Assembly: GCA_022340285.1 (NCBI GenBank)
Contig: JAJDOG010000079.1
Span: 40,014-104,013, forward strand
Direction of reading: 5' to 3'
From: Betaproteobacteria bacterium
GTDB taxonomy: Bacteria > Pseudomonadota > Gammaproteobacteria > Burkholderiales > SG8-39
Length of the DNA stretch: 64,000 bases
In this document: one piece after another, positions 53,361-62,628 of the stretch
Layout: the number at the start of each line of letters is the position of its first letter
Numbering within the stretch: position 1 is the first letter of the stretch
The notes under the pieces: generated by a model
Told to the model about the DNA's origin: nothing
Seen by the model: only the letters and a program-made list of their open reading frames with translations
Database searches by the model: none
Made by a program: the position numbers and the translations under genes

Positions 53361-54158
53361 GTGAGCGACTCCGCCATGCTGGTTGATGCGCGCAATCGTC
53401 GCGAGTTGCGCATCGTCGTGGCAAGCCTCGCTGCGAGCCTTGGCATCCATGCCGCCGCATTCGGCCTCGTCCCGCAGGTCGACGCCGGATCAGCCAGTTC
53501 GCCCGCGCCGATCAACGTCACGCTGCGCACTGCGACCCGGACGCCAGTGGATGTGCAGGAGGAGGAACCTGCACTCCCTGCCGCGGTGCTCGATACGCCA
53601 GCGGTGGCCGCGCCGCAGGCCGAGCGAGTGGTGCCCCCCGAGCGTTCCCGGGAGATGGCGAAGCCGAAAAAAGTGCGCACGGCAGTTTCGGAACGGCGAC
53701 CGCTCGCGCGTGCGCCTGATTCGGTCGCGCCCCGGCCGCTGAAGCGTCCGGCGCCCGCACTGCAGCGGCCCGCCAGCGCACCGATTGCGTCGCCCCTGAC
53801 CGCCGTGGCACGGGAACCGGGACGCAAGGCGGATCTCGCAACGACGTCGTACCCGGCGACACCGCCCCCCACGACACCGCCACAATTCCACGCGGAATAC
53901 CTCAAAAACCCGCCCCCGGCTTATCCCCGGCGCGCCCGACGCGACGGGATCGAGGGAACCGTCACGCTCAGTGTGCTGGTGACCGCAGCGGGTGTACCCG
54001 GGAGGGTCGAGCTTGAAACCTCGAGCGGATCCGAGACCCTCGATCGCGCCGCGCTGAACGCGGTCAAGGCGTGGCAGTTCGCCCCGGCGCGTCGCGGAAA
54101 CGAGGCGATCGACGCTTGGGTGCTCGTGCCGGTCGTGTTCCGGCTCGAAAGCGGCTGA
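53361..54158 (+). CDS. TonB-family C-terminal-domain protein
   Basis: A 265-residue envelope protein. The N-terminus has a membrane anchor (LRIVVASLAASLGIHAAAFG), then a long Pro-rich spacer (APRPLKRPAPALQRPASAPI) and a C-terminal TonB domain (YPRRARRDGIEGTVTLSVLV, AALNAVKAWQFAPA). The start is GTG 53361. It would couple inner-membrane energy to an outer-membrane receptor, although no ExbB/ExbD genes are adjacent. It is 66 bp after dksA. Confidence 0.86.
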   Translation: MSDSAMLVDARNRRELRIVVASLAASLGIHAAAFGLVPQVDAGSASSPAPINVTLRTATRTPVDVQEEEPALPAAVLDTPAVAAPQAERVVPPERSREMAKPKKVRTAVSERRPLARAPDSVAPRPLKRPAPALQRPASAPIASPLTAVAREPGRKADLATTSYPATPPPTTPPQFHAEYLKNPPPAYPRRARRDGIEGTVTLSVLVTAAGVPGRVELETSSGSETLDRAALNAVKAWQFAPARRGNEAIDAWVLVPVVFRLESG

Positions 54159-54301
54159 AAAACGCACACTCTCGCGCAATCGCAGGGCTCCATGCCGGCC
54201 CAAGTTGACAGGTTCGTTTGCTCGCCGCTGGCGGCCTGTGGTAGAACGGCAGGTCAAGTGGTGCTGCACTCGCTGCCCCGACGCTAACTGCCGGATCGCC
54301 T

Positions 54302-55771
54302 TTGGCTTTCTCCCTTTTTGGCAAGAAGCCGGCGGAGAAGAAACCGCCGCAAAAGAAGCCTGCTTCGCCGGCCGCCAGACCCGCCGCGAGGACGCCTGCC
54401 GCACCGCCGCCGCCTTCCGAGCTTCCCGACGACGCGCCGGATCTCGATTTTTCGAACTACGCGCCGGAGGCTCCCGCTCCACCTGCGGTTGAAACCCCGT
54501 CGGCACCCGCGCCCGAGCCGGTACAAGCGAAGGCCGATGCGCCCGCCGTGCCCGTACTCGATTTCGGCGACCTGCCTGCGGCCACGCCCGCAGCGGCGCC
54601 GCCGCGCGAGACAACGCCCGAGCCGGCGCCGGCTGCAGCGCCGACGCCGGCAATCCCGGATTTCTCGCCCGTGCCGAGCGCTCCCGCGAAACCCGCCGAG
54701 CCGCCGAAACCGCCACGCAAATCCAAGAAGGATGTCGACTCGATCATGTGCATCGAGGTCGACGACGACGCGACGGAGATGCCGGCCGTCGTCGAGGAGG
54801 GCGCGATTCTGTTTGCGAATGGTCAGGCGGAACAGGCGCTCGCCCGCATCGAAGCCGCGCTGGCTGGCGATAGCCTTGGCGCATGGCAGCTGCAGGTCTG
54901 GCTGATGCTGTTCGACGTGCTTCAGCACCTCGGCCAGAAGGCGCGCTTCGAGGAGAAGGCCCTGGAATTCGTCGTCAAGTTCGAGCGCTCGCCGCCTGTC
55001 TGGACCGACGCGCCGAAAGCGGAGAAGGCTCCGTCCGTCATGCGTACGGGTGGCGCCGCGCACGTCGCCCTGTCGGGCACGCTGTCTGCAGGGAGCGCGA
55101 ACGCGCTCGAGCAGCTGCGCAAGATGGCAGACAAGCAGCCGAAACTGCGGGTCGATTTCGCCAAGCTTCAGGGCGTCGACGAGGACGGCTGCCGGCTGCT
55201 CCACGACGTGCTCGTCGCGCTGAAGAAAGCCAAGAAGCAGGTGTATTTCTCGGGCGAGGCGCAGGGGCTGAAGCTCCTGCGCGATCGCGCCAAGCCTGGC
55301 GATCCGAGCGTGCACCAGGCTGTGTGGCAACTGCTGCTGGAGCTCTACCAGCAGTTGGGGATGCAGGACGAGTTCGAAGAGGCGGCCGTCGATTTCGCCG
55401 TGACCTACGAGGTTTCCCCGCCTTCGTGGGAGGCGCCGCCTCCCAAGACCGGACCGCCTCCCGAAGTGGAGGCGCCCGAGGCGGACGCCGCGCCGTCGGA
55501 TGCGTACTACGTCGAGGGGGAGGTCGCCGGAGCAAATGATGCGGTGTTCGATGATCTTGCGGCGTACGCCGAGGCGGCCAATCCGATTGTCATCGACATG
55601 TCGCGCACGCGCCGGGTCGATTTCGTCAATGCTGGCAGGCTGCTGAACGTTCTCGAGAAGGCCAAGACGGGTGACCGCTCGATCGTGATCCGGGGCGTGG
55701 GCGAAATGATCGCCGCGCTTCTCTCCGTCATGCGCATTACCAAGATTGCCCGCGTCATCCCGCGCAAGTGA
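54302..55771 (+). CDS. Pro-rich STAS-domain protein of unknown function
   Basis: A 489-residue cytoplasmic protein. It starts MAFSLFGKKPAEKKPPQKKP (TTG 54302, with a weak ribosome-binding site). Residues ~15-145 are a Pro/Ala-rich disordered linker. A TPR-like helical region follows (AILFANGQAEQALARIEAAL, WLMLFDVLQHLGQKARFEEK). There are two STAS-like domains: LSGTLSAGSANALEQLRKMA ... VYFSGEAQGLKLL, and a C-terminal ANDAVFDDLAAYAEAANPIV ... IRGVGEMIAALL. STAS domains typically regulate by partner switching, but no kinase or phosphatase is near. It precedes hslVU in the same direction. Confidence 0.7.
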   Translation: MAFSLFGKKPAEKKPPQKKPASPAARPAARTPAAPPPPSELPDDAPDLDFSNYAPEAPAPPAVETPSAPAPEPVQAKADAPAVPVLDFGDLPAATPAAAPPRETTPEPAPAAAPTPAIPDFSPVPSAPAKPAEPPKPPRKSKKDVDSIMCIEVDDDATEMPAVVEEGAILFANGQAEQALARIEAALAGDSLGAWQLQVWLMLFDVLQHLGQKARFEEKALEFVVKFERSPPVWTDAPKAEKAPSVMRTGGAAHVALSGTLSAGSANALEQLRKMADKQPKLRVDFAKLQGVDEDGCRLLHDVLVALKKAKKQVYFSGEAQGLKLLRDRAKPGDPSVHQAVWQLLLELYQQLGMQDEFEEAAVDFAVTYEVSPPSWEAPPPKTGPPPEVEAPEADAAPSDAYYVEGEVAGANDAVFDDLAAYAEAANPIVIDMSRTRRVDFVNAGRLLNVLEKAKTGDRSIVIRGVGEMIAALLSVMRITKIARVIPRK

Positions 55772-55810
55772 CCTGCCCAAGCCGGTCTTTGACGGTCGGC
55801 CGATAATCGG

Positions 55811-55837
55811 CTTGATATCGGGCGCTATCGCCCCAAG
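55811..55837 (+). promoter_or_regulatory. Sigma-32-type promoter upstream of hslVU
   Basis: CTTGATA (55811-55817), a 13-bp spacer and CCCCAAG (55831-55837), close to the heat-shock consensus CTTGAAA-N13-CCCCATNT. It lies 22 bp before hslV. HslVU is a known sigma-32 target in E. coli. Confidence 0.7.
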
Positions 55838-55858
55838 CTCCTCCAGACAGGTGCTCTG

Positions 55859-56395
55859 ATGGAACAATTTCACGGGACGACGATTCTCTCGGCGCGCCGC
55901 AACGGGCGGGTCGCGCTCGGCGGCGACGGCCAAGTCACCCTCGGCAATGTGGTCATCAAGGCGGGCGCGCGCAAGGTCAGGCGGCTTTACCAGGATCGCA
56001 TCCTGGCCGGTTTTGCCGGCGGGACTGCCGATGCGTTCACGCTGTTCGAGCGATTCGAGGCAAAGCTCGATAAGCACCAGGGAAATCTCCTGCGTTCGGC
56101 CGTCGAGCTCGCCAAGGACTGGCGCACCGATCGGATCCTGCGGCGACTCGAGGCAATGCTCGCCGTCGCGGACCGCGAGGTCTCGCTCATCATCACCGGC
56201 ATGGGCGATGTGCTCGAGCCGGAGCATGGGCTGATCGCCATCGGTTCCGGTGGCCCGTTCGCGCAATCCGCGGCTCGCGCGCTGCTCGACAACACCGAGC
56301 TCCCCGCCGACGAGATCGTGCGCAAGGGGCTTGCCATCGCGGCAGATCTTTGCATCTACACCAATCAGAAGATCGTGGTCGAGGTCCTCGAGTAG
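55859..56395 (+). CDS. hslV: ATP-dependent protease subunit HslV (ClpQ)
   Basis: A 178-residue proteasome-type peptidase. After removal of the leader MEQFHG, the N-terminal Thr (T7, start of [10 protein letters not shown]) is the nucleophile. The conserved [20 protein letters not shown] and [15 protein letters not shown] segments are present. It forms the HslVU complex with the ATPase encoded 8 bp downstream and degrades misfolded proteins. It has a sigma-32-type promoter. Confidence 0.98.
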   Translation: MEQFHGTTILSARRNGRVALGGDGQVTLGNVVIKAGARKVRRLYQDRILAGFAGGTADAFTLFERFEAKLDKHQGNLLRSAVELAKDWRTDRILRRLEAMLAVADREVSLIITGMGDVLEPEHGLIAIGSGGPFAQSAARALLDNTELPADEIVRKGLAIAADLCIYTNQKIVVEVLE

Positions 56396-56403
56396 GCGCC
56401 TTC

Positions 56404-57738
56404 ATGTCGACAATGACTCCACAGGAAATCGTCCACGAGCTGGACAAGCACATCATCGGCCAGGACAAGGCGAAGCGTGCAGTGGCGGTGGCACTGCGCA
56501 ATCGCTGGCGGCGTCAGCAGGTTGCCGAGCCGTTGCGTCACGAGATCGTTCCCAAGAACATCCTGATGATCGGGCCGACGGGCGTGGGCAAGACCGAGAT
56601 TGCCCGGCGCCTCGCCCGCCTCGCCGACGCGCCTTTCATCAAGATCGAGGCGTCCAAGTTCACCGAGGTCGGTTATGTCGGGCGTGATGTGGACACCATC
56701 GTGCGCGATCTGGTCGAGATCGCGATCAAGGATGCGCGCGAGGCGGCCATGCGGAGCGTCCGGGCGCGCGCCGAAGACGCAGCGGAGGAGCGGATCCTCG
56801 ACGCGCTGCTGCCGCCTGCGCGGGAAGTGGGGTTTGCGGCGCGCGGCGAGCCAGCCGAAGAATCGGCAACCCGCCAGAAATTCCGCAAGAGGCTGCGCGA
56901 AGGCGAGCTCGACGACCGCGAGATCGAGCTCGAGGTTTCGGCGGTCCATCCGCAGATGGAAATCCTCGCGCCGCCCGGGATGGAGGATCTCACCCAGCAG
57001 ATCCAATCGATGTTCCAGAACATCGGTGGGAGCCGCAAGCGTCAGCGCAAGCTGAAGATCCGCGAAGCGATGAAGCTCGTCACCGAAGAGGAGGCTGCGC
57101 GGCTCATCAACGACGAGGACATGAAGGCCAAGGCGCTGGCGAACGTCGAGCAGAACGGCATCGTCTTTCTCGACGAGATCGACAAGGTCACCAGCCGGTC
57201 GGATCTGCAGGGCGCCGACGTGTCGCGCCAGGGCGTGCAGCGGGACCTGCTCCCGCTCGTGGAAGGGACCACGATCGCGACCAAGTACGGCATGGTCAAG
57301 ACCGATCACATCCTTTTCATCGCGAGCGGGGCTTTCCATCTCGCCAAGCCCTCTGACCTCATCCCGGAGCTGCAGGGACGCTTTCCGATTCGCGTCGAGC
57401 TCGACTCGCTCTCGGCGGCGGATTTCGAGCGCATCCTCACTCAAACCGACGCGTGCCTCGTCCGTCAGTATCACGCGCTGCTCGAGACTGAAGGCGTCCT
57501 TCTCGATTTTCGGCCCGAGGCCATCCGTCGACTCGCCGAAATCGCATACTCCGTCAACGAGAAGACCGAGAACATCGGAGCCCGCCGGCTGTATACCGTG
57601 ATGGAGAAGCTGCTCGAGGAGATATCGTTCGACGCCGGTCGCAAGCCAGACGGCACGATTGTCATCGACCCGGCCTACGTGGACGCGCGGCTCGAGGAAC
57701 TTGCAGGGAGCGAGGATCTCGCGCGTTACGTTCTTTAG
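56404..57738 (+). CDS. hslU: ATP-dependent protease ATPase subunit HslU (ClpY)
   Basis: A 444-residue AAA+ unfoldase. Walker A is [12 protein letters not shown], Walker [10 protein letters not shown], and the pore loop GYVGRD is present. The C-terminal tail ends in RYVL, which docks into HslV. The start is ATG 56404. The gene has a normal I-domain insertion between the motifs. It ends in a 4-bp overlap with a convergent PP-loop gene. Confidence 0.98.
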   Translation: MSTMTPQEIVHELDKHIIGQDKAKRAVAVALRNRWRRQQVAEPLRHEIVPKNILMIGPTGVGKTEIARRLARLADAPFIKIEASKFTEVGYVGRDVDTIVRDLVEIAIKDAREAAMRSVRARAEDAAEERILDALLPPAREVGFAARGEPAEESATRQKFRKRLREGELDDREIELEVSAVHPQMEILAPPGMEDLTQQIQSMFQNIGGSRKRQRKLKIREAMKLVTEEEAARLINDEDMKAKALANVEQNGIVFLDEIDKVTSRSDLQGADVSRQGVQRDLLPLVEGTTIATKYGMVKTDHILFIASGAFHLAKPSDLIPELQGRFPIRVELDSLSAADFERILTQTDACLVRQYHALLETEGVLLDFRPEAIRRLAEIAYSVNEKTENIGARRLYTVMEKLLEEISFDAGRKPDGTIVIDPAYVDARLEELAGSEDLARYVL

Positions 57739-58574
57739 GCCCGGGCGCTCGCCCCTTGGGAAACTTCGGCGAGGCAGCGCGGGCAATAGCAGCCCGCCGC
57801 CGCGTCGACCGGAGCGATCGGCGGTAATTTCGCGCACCAGCACTCCGTCAGTCCTGCTTGCATCCCACACTCGAACAGGCTGCCGCACCGGGCGCACCGG
57901 TCGGTCGCGGCTGGGGTGATCGTGCAGTAATGAAAGCGCTCCGCGGGCGGCTGGCGCTCCCGCGCGAATCGCAGGGGGTAGGTGAAGCCCGGGCCATCGT
58001 AGACGAAGCTGTGAAACTCGCCGTTCTCGCCGCACGCATCCACATCGTCGGGAAGGTCGGCAAAGAACGATTCGTCGAGGTCGCGTCCCGCGAACTCGTA
58101 CGGGAGACGATCCCCGTCGACGCACACCGCAACGGCGCGATAGCCGTCGCGCCGAAATGCGCTGGCGAGCTCGCGGCTATCGCGGCCCCAAATGGGGTAG
58201 ACACCCACGAAGTCGCCGCGCGCGAGCATCTTTTCACGATATTCCCGTACGTCGGCCAGGAAGATGTCGCCGAACGCCACGTGCCGAATGCCTTCCGAAC
58301 GTAAGCGCGCCAGCGCCGCGGCCATGCAAGACTCGTAGACGTGGTTGGAGGGGTTGCGTGGAATGGTCACTGCATGGAGCGCCAATCTTAGGCTCGACGC
58401 CTGCTGCGCGATCAGCGCGCGCGGGACGCTGTGCATGACGACGGCGTCGTCGTCATCGGTCAGCGTCACCAGCATGCCGCGAACGTCCCATTGCCCTCCG
58501 GCCCGAAGCGCCGCGAGGGCCAGCACGCTGTCCTTGCCCCCGCTGGATGCGAGGACGACCGGGGTTCGTGCCAT
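57735..58574 (-). CDS. PP-loop ATPase (diphthine-ammonia ligase-like) with Cys-rich CWC tail
   Basis: A 279-residue protein. The N-terminus has the ATP-pyrophosphatase PP loop [12 protein letters not shown] and the family block [20 protein letters not shown]. The C-terminal 45 residues are Cys-rich ([28 protein letters not shown]), matching the small bacterial CWC zinc-binding module. Diphthamide is not made in bacteria, so this member probably adenylates another substrate. The start is ATG 58574; an upstream frame is possible. Its stop overlaps hslU's by 4 bp. Confidence 0.82.
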   Translation of the reverse strand: MARTPVVLASSGGKDSVLALAALRAGGQWDVRGMLVTLTDDDDAVVMHSVPRALIAQQASSLRLALHAVTIPRNPSNHVYESCMAAALARLRSEGIRHVAFGDIFLADVREYREKMLARGDFVGVYPIWGRDSRELASAFRRDGYRAVAVCVDGDRLPYEFAGRDLDESFFADLPDDVDACGENGEFHSFVYDGPGFTYPLRFARERQPPAERFHYCTITPAATDRCARCGSLFECGMQAGLTECWCAKLPPIAPVDAAAGCYCPRCLAEVSQGASARA

Positions 58575-58599
58575 CGCGTTGCGAGCCCGTCGCGAGGCC

Positions 58600-58797
58600 T
58601 CAGCCGTTGTCGTCCGGTCCAGCGCCCCGCCCGGCATAGCGCGCGAGTGCTTTGCGCAGGAAGTCGACCTGCTCGGTCACCCGTACGCATGCGCCGCACA
58701 CCGCCAGATGCACCCGCAATGCCAGCCGCTCGCGCACGGACAACTCGCGGTCCTGGCGCTGGGAGATGAGGCGGCTCGCTTCTTTGCAGGTCAGCAT
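58600..58797 (-). CDS. Zinc-finger anti-sigma factor (ZAS/zf-HC2), soluble
   Basis: A 65-residue protein with the HC-type zinc motif: C4 in LTCKEASRLI and H30/C34/C37 in VHLAVCGACVRV. There is no membrane segment, so it is a cytoplasmic, redox- or metal-responsive anti-sigma factor. It follows the ECF sigma gene by 13 bp in the same operon, and it should hold that sigma factor inactive until stress. Confidence 0.88.
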   Translation of the reverse strand: MLTCKEASRLISQRQDRELSVRERLALRVHLAVCGACVRVTEQVDFLRKALARYAGRGAGPDDNG

Positions 58798-58810
58798 GTC
58801 GGATCACGCT

Positions 58811-59413
58811 TCAGTTTTCGGGGCGCCGCTCGCCCGCAAACCACTTCGACTGCAGGCACTCCCGTAGCCCCGTGCGTGCGCGGTAAAGCAATACCCAAGT
58901 GTTGGTCGGGGTAATGCCGAGTTCCTTACAGATCTCCTCGGTGTCCATGCCCATGATTTCCCGCATGCTGAATACGCGTGCGGTGTTCCGGGGCAGTCGT
59001 GCCATGCACTCCTCCAGGACATCGAAGAACCGACTCTGGGAGAGCGTCGCCTCCGGGTCACCCCAGTCGGCACCAGGCACGAGCGCAGGATTGTCGAGAA
59101 AGTGGCCGTCCGGCTTGAACCGCGCATCGAGATCCTCGAGCGAGGTCTCCTCGGCGAGATCCGGTAGCGGCGCCTCGCGGCTCTGGCGCCGGAAGTGATC
59201 CATGATCTTGTGCTTCAGGATGCCGATGAGCCACGTGCGGACCGAGGACTGTCCAGCGAACCGGTCGGCGCCCTGCAATGCCGCGACCAAGGTCTCCTGA
59301 ACCACGTCTTCGGCGTAGGTCGCGTTCCGGAGCTGCACCATCGCAAACTTGATTAGATGCGGGCGGTGCTTGTCGAGTTCAAGGCCGTCGACGGAGATTT
59401 CGGGCTCTGGCAT
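58811..59413 (-). CDS. ECF-type RNA polymerase sigma factor
   Basis: A 200-residue sigma factor with region 2 (IKFAMVQLRNATYAEDVVQE and RTWLIGILKHKIMDHFRR) and region 4 (CMARLPRNTARVFSMREIMG, ITPTNTWVLLYRARTGLREC). ATG 59413 was chosen because the longer frame adds an unlike 57 residues. It is paired with the downstream zinc anti-sigma gene and is divergent from hsp20. It may be autoregulated, but no clear ECF promoter was found. Confidence 0.92.
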   Translation of the reverse strand: MPEPEISVDGLELDKHRPHLIKFAMVQLRNATYAEDVVQETLVAALQGADRFAGQSSVRTWLIGILKHKIMDHFRRQSREAPLPDLAEETSLEDLDARFKPDGHFLDNPALVPGADWGDPEATLSQSRFFDVLEECMARLPRNTARVFSMREIMGMDTEEICKELGITPTNTWVLLYRARTGLRECLQSKWFAGERRPEN

Positions 59414-59475
59414 CGGAGGGGTCGATGGTGAACTGGTGAATCTAGCCCGTTCACCGGTGCGCTGCAACCGGAGGC

Positions 59476-59503
59476 CTTGAAATCGAAAAGCATTCCCCCA
59501 TTT
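59476..59503 (+). promoter_or_regulatory. Sigma-32-type promoter of hsp20
   Basis: CTTGAAA (59476-59482), a 13-bp spacer and CCCCATTT (59496-59503) match the E. coli heat-shock consensus at essentially every position. The hsp20 ATG is 75 bp downstream. Confidence 0.92.
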
Positions 59504-59577
59504 CCCAGACAGCGGGCCGATGGCCCAAATCGATGGACCAAAACCTTGGCCCACCAACTGGCTCAGAGGAGATGATG

Positions 59578-60006
59578 ATGGCAAATGTACAGCGTTACGA
59601 TCCCTTCGAGGATCTGTTGGGCGATTTTTTCAAGGGTTTTCTGGTGCGTCCGGTCGGCACAAGTGAACCGACGTCCGTGGCTCAGCGCGTCAAGGTTGAA
59701 GTGAGCGAGCAGGACAAGGCCTACAAGGTGCACGCGGAGCTGCCGGGCGTGAAGCGGGAGGACATCCATGTCGAGATCGACGGCGACCAGGTGGCAATCA
59801 GCGCCGAGATCAAGCAGGAAAAGGACGTGAAGGAAGGTGAGCGCGTCGTGCACTCGGAGCGTTACTACGGAAAGGTGTCCCGGGCATTCCGTCTCGGCCA
59901 GGACATCGACGAAGCCGGCGCGGTAGCCAAGTACAACGATGGCGTGCTCGAGCTCACGCTGCCGAAGAAGACGGCGGCCAGCAGGAAGCAGATCACAATC
60001 TCGTAA
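59578..60006 (+). CDS. Small heat-shock protein, Hsp20/alpha-crystallin family
   Basis: A 142-residue ATP-independent chaperone. The alpha-crystallin domain spans VKVEVSEQDKAYKVHAELPG to the I-x-I tail region (QITIS at the C-terminus). Of three in-frame ATGs (59572, 59575, 59578), the last has the best spacing from GAGGAG and gives MANVQRYDPFEDLLGD. It has a near-perfect sigma-32 promoter and a 10-bp hairpin 20 bp after the stop. It is divergent from the ECF sigma operon. Confidence 0.95.
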   Translation: MANVQRYDPFEDLLGDFFKGFLVRPVGTSEPTSVAQRVKVEVSEQDKAYKVHAELPGVKREDIHVEIDGDQVAISAEIKQEKDVKEGERVVHSERYYGKVSRAFRLGQDIDEAGAVAKYNDGVLELTLPKKTAASRKQITIS

Positions 60007-60025
60007 GAGCGGTAGGTTACGAACA

Positions 60026-60049
60026 GGAGGGAACCGGCTGGTTCCCTCC
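60026..60049. terminator. Hairpin after hsp20
   Basis: A 10-bp perfect stem (GGAGGGAACC/GGTTCCCTCC) with a GGCT loop 20 bp after the hsp20 stop. No T-run follows, so it may be a 3'-end stabiliser rather than a strong terminator. Confidence 0.6.
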
Positions 60050-60130
60050 CGTTACCCTCCTTCCCACTATGAGTAAACCGTCAGGTTGGCAGCGTCGGCT
60101 TTCGGGCAGGACGTAGCGGAAGGGCGGTTT

Positions 60131-60183
60131 GTCTTTCTCCTCATTTTCAAGGAGGGGTGGCCGCGAAGCGGCCGGGGTGGTTC
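60131..60183. repeat. Palindromic, REP-like intergenic element
   Basis: A compact element with two small inverted repeats: CTCC...GGAG (60137-60154) and GGCCGC GAA GCGGCC (60159-60173), joined by GGGGT and followed by GGGGTGGTT. It resembles dispersed palindromic elements I have seen between genes in beta- and gammaproteobacteria. Only one copy is in the window, so the repeat status is inferred. Confidence 0.4.
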
Positions 60184-60209
60184 CCTGGGCCATTCCGCAA
60201 AGCCAAGAT

Positions 60210-60235
60210 CCCCGCTGAGGCGGGGTTTTTGTTTT
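60210..60235 (+). terminator. Intrinsic terminator before argB
   Basis: A 6-bp stem (CCCCGC/GCGGGG) with TGAG loop and TTTTTGTTTT tail. It is the best terminator for the hsp20 unit or for a transcript through the REP-like element. Confidence 0.85.
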
Positions 60236-60267
60236 GGGCTTCCGTCGACCCGCGGCGGGCCGGTTAG

Positions 60268-61185
<918 letters not shown>

Positions 61186-61202
61186 CCTCGCGTCCGCGCC
61201 TT

Positions 61203-61682
61203 CTAAGCCAGTCGCAGCCCGCGCCCGTCCCACAATCCATCGAGATAGCCTTCCTGCATGTCGTAGATGGTGAGCACCCGACGGCGCGGCGTCGTGCTGA
61301 ACGAAATGTGGACCCAACGGCCAAACTCGAGGATGCACTGATCGAAGACGATCGGCGAGCGATGGATCGCCGTAGCGATGTCGAGGGGCGTCCCGAACGC
61401 GGGGCACTCGAAATCCGCAGCGAGTCCGGCCGTGTGCTGCGAGCCGTGCGTACCCCCCACGGCCGCGTTCAGTTCCGCACAGCGATAGCCGCTCGTGATG
61501 CGCAGCCGGTGACCGAGCAGCCGGCGCACCTGGTCGAGACCCCTTGCGAGCATCCGCAGATTGCCGATGAGTTCGGGGGGAGGGGTGTTGTCGATGCCCC
61601 GCCGGCGCGCAATGTCGGAGCGGGTCAGGCCGGCCAGCGTGACGTGACGCGAGAGACGCCTGGGATAGACCATCGGTCGCAC
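61203..61682 (-). CDS. M15A-type zinc peptidase (D-Ala-D-Ala carboxypeptidase-like)
   Basis: A 159-residue protein with the M15A pattern: ITSGYRCAELNAAVGG, then GSQHTAGLAADFECPA (SxHxxGxAxD, giving the His and Asp zinc ligands) and GRWVHISF (third ligand His). It would cut D-amino acid bonds in peptidoglycan. There is no signal peptide in the read frame; the start is GTG 61682 or ATG 61673. Similar proteins occur in phages, but no phage genes surround it. It is convergent with argB. Confidence 0.82.
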   Translation of the reverse strand: MRPMVYPRRLSRHVTLAGLTRSDIARRRGIDNTPPPELIGNLRMLARGLDQVRRLLGHRLRITSGYRCAELNAAVGGTHGSQHTAGLAADFECPAFGTPLDIATAIHRSPIVFDQCILEFGRWVHISFSTTPRRRVLTIYDMQEGYLDGLWDGRGLRLA

Positions 61683-61735
61683 CGTGCAATTCTAAGGGTC
61701 ATCGCGGGATTTTCGGCGGTGCTTCCCGCGATGGG

Positions 61736-62404
61736 GTGTTCGTGAGGCCCCGGTCGTTCCGTTGGACCTGGGTGTTCGATCTCGACAACACCCTGCATGA
61801 CGCCACGCCGCACATCTTTCCGCACATCAATCGCAGCATGACCGCCTATCTGCGGGAGCATCTGCTGCTGGATGAGGCCGGCGCGAGCGATCTTCGCGTC
61901 AGGTACTGGCACCGGTACGGGGCGACGCTGCTCGGCCTGATGCGCCACCATGGCACCGATCCGGACCATTTTCTCCGCGCCACGCACCAGTTTCCCGAGT
62001 TGCGCCGGATGGTCGTCCGCGAGCGTGCAGCGCTGGCGACGATACGCCGTCTGCCCGGGCGCAAGATCCTTTTCTCGAACTCGCCCGCGCACTACGCGCA
62101 CGCCGTGCTCGACATATTGGGCCTGACGCCACTATTCGACGCGGTGTACGCGATCGAGCAGGTCCGCTACCAGCCCAAGCCCTTGCCCGGCGGGTTCCGC
62201 CGCCTGATATCCAACGAGCGGGTGATCCCGCGGCGCGCCGTAATGGTGGACGATTCGCTGCCAAACCTGCGGGTCGCGCGGCTGCTGGGCATGAAGACGG
62301 TCTGGGTGAGCGCGCTGCCCCGCGCGCCGGACTATGTCACCGTCAAGGTGACGTCGGTCCGCCAACTCCCGAGGGTGCTCGACCGTCTCGGGCTCGCGCG
62401 TTAG
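61736..62404 (+). CDS. Pyrimidine 5'-nucleotidase-type HAD hydrolase
   Basis: A ~222-residue HAD phosphatase of the SDT1/PHM8-like group. Motif I is WVFDLDNTLHDATPHIFPHI, motif II KILFSNSPAHYA, and motif III/IV QPKPLPGGFRRLISN and VMVDDSLPNLRVAR. The start is GTG 61736 or 61742. The gene sits between argB and slmA, the usual betaproteobacterial order. It probably dephosphorylates UMP/CMP. Confidence 0.87.
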   Translation: MFVRPRSFRWTWVFDLDNTLHDATPHIFPHINRSMTAYLREHLLLDEAGASDLRVRYWHRYGATLLGLMRHHGTDPDHFLRATHQFPELRRMVVRERAALATIRRLPGRKILFSNSPAHYAHAVLDILGLTPLFDAVYAIEQVRYQPKPLPGGFRRLISNERVIPRRAVMVDDSLPNLRVARLLGMKTVWVSALPRAPDYVTVKVTSVRQLPRVLDRLGLAR

Positions 62405-62628
62405 CCCTCATTGATCCAGCGCGCGAGCAAGCGCTCACCCGGTCCCTGTCGTTCGGCTAGAATCCCCCTCCCGGCCACTCGTCCACCGCAGACCCGGTCG
62501 GGCGGCACGGCCACTGGCCGCAAGGGAACGGAACCGGGGCGAGACGAACGGCAGGCGATCGAAGATGAGCGTGCCACGCGCGCGAGGGGAGGCGCGTGGC
62601 CGGTCCCAGTGCAGAAGAGGAGGCTGCG

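Noticed and set aside
54284..56266. A 660-codon minus-strand open frame opposite the STAS gene and hslV
   Set aside because: It is a composition-driven shadow (Arg/Gly-rich, no domain) of two well-supported plus-strand genes.
56365..58125. A 586-codon minus-strand open frame opposite hslU
   Set aside because: hslU is unambiguous on the other strand; the frame has no family features and ends inside the PP-loop gene in another frame.
61203..61682. M15A peptidase as a prophage endolysin
   Set aside because: It is alone between argB and the HAD gene in a conserved chromosomal neighbourhood with no holin or structural genes.
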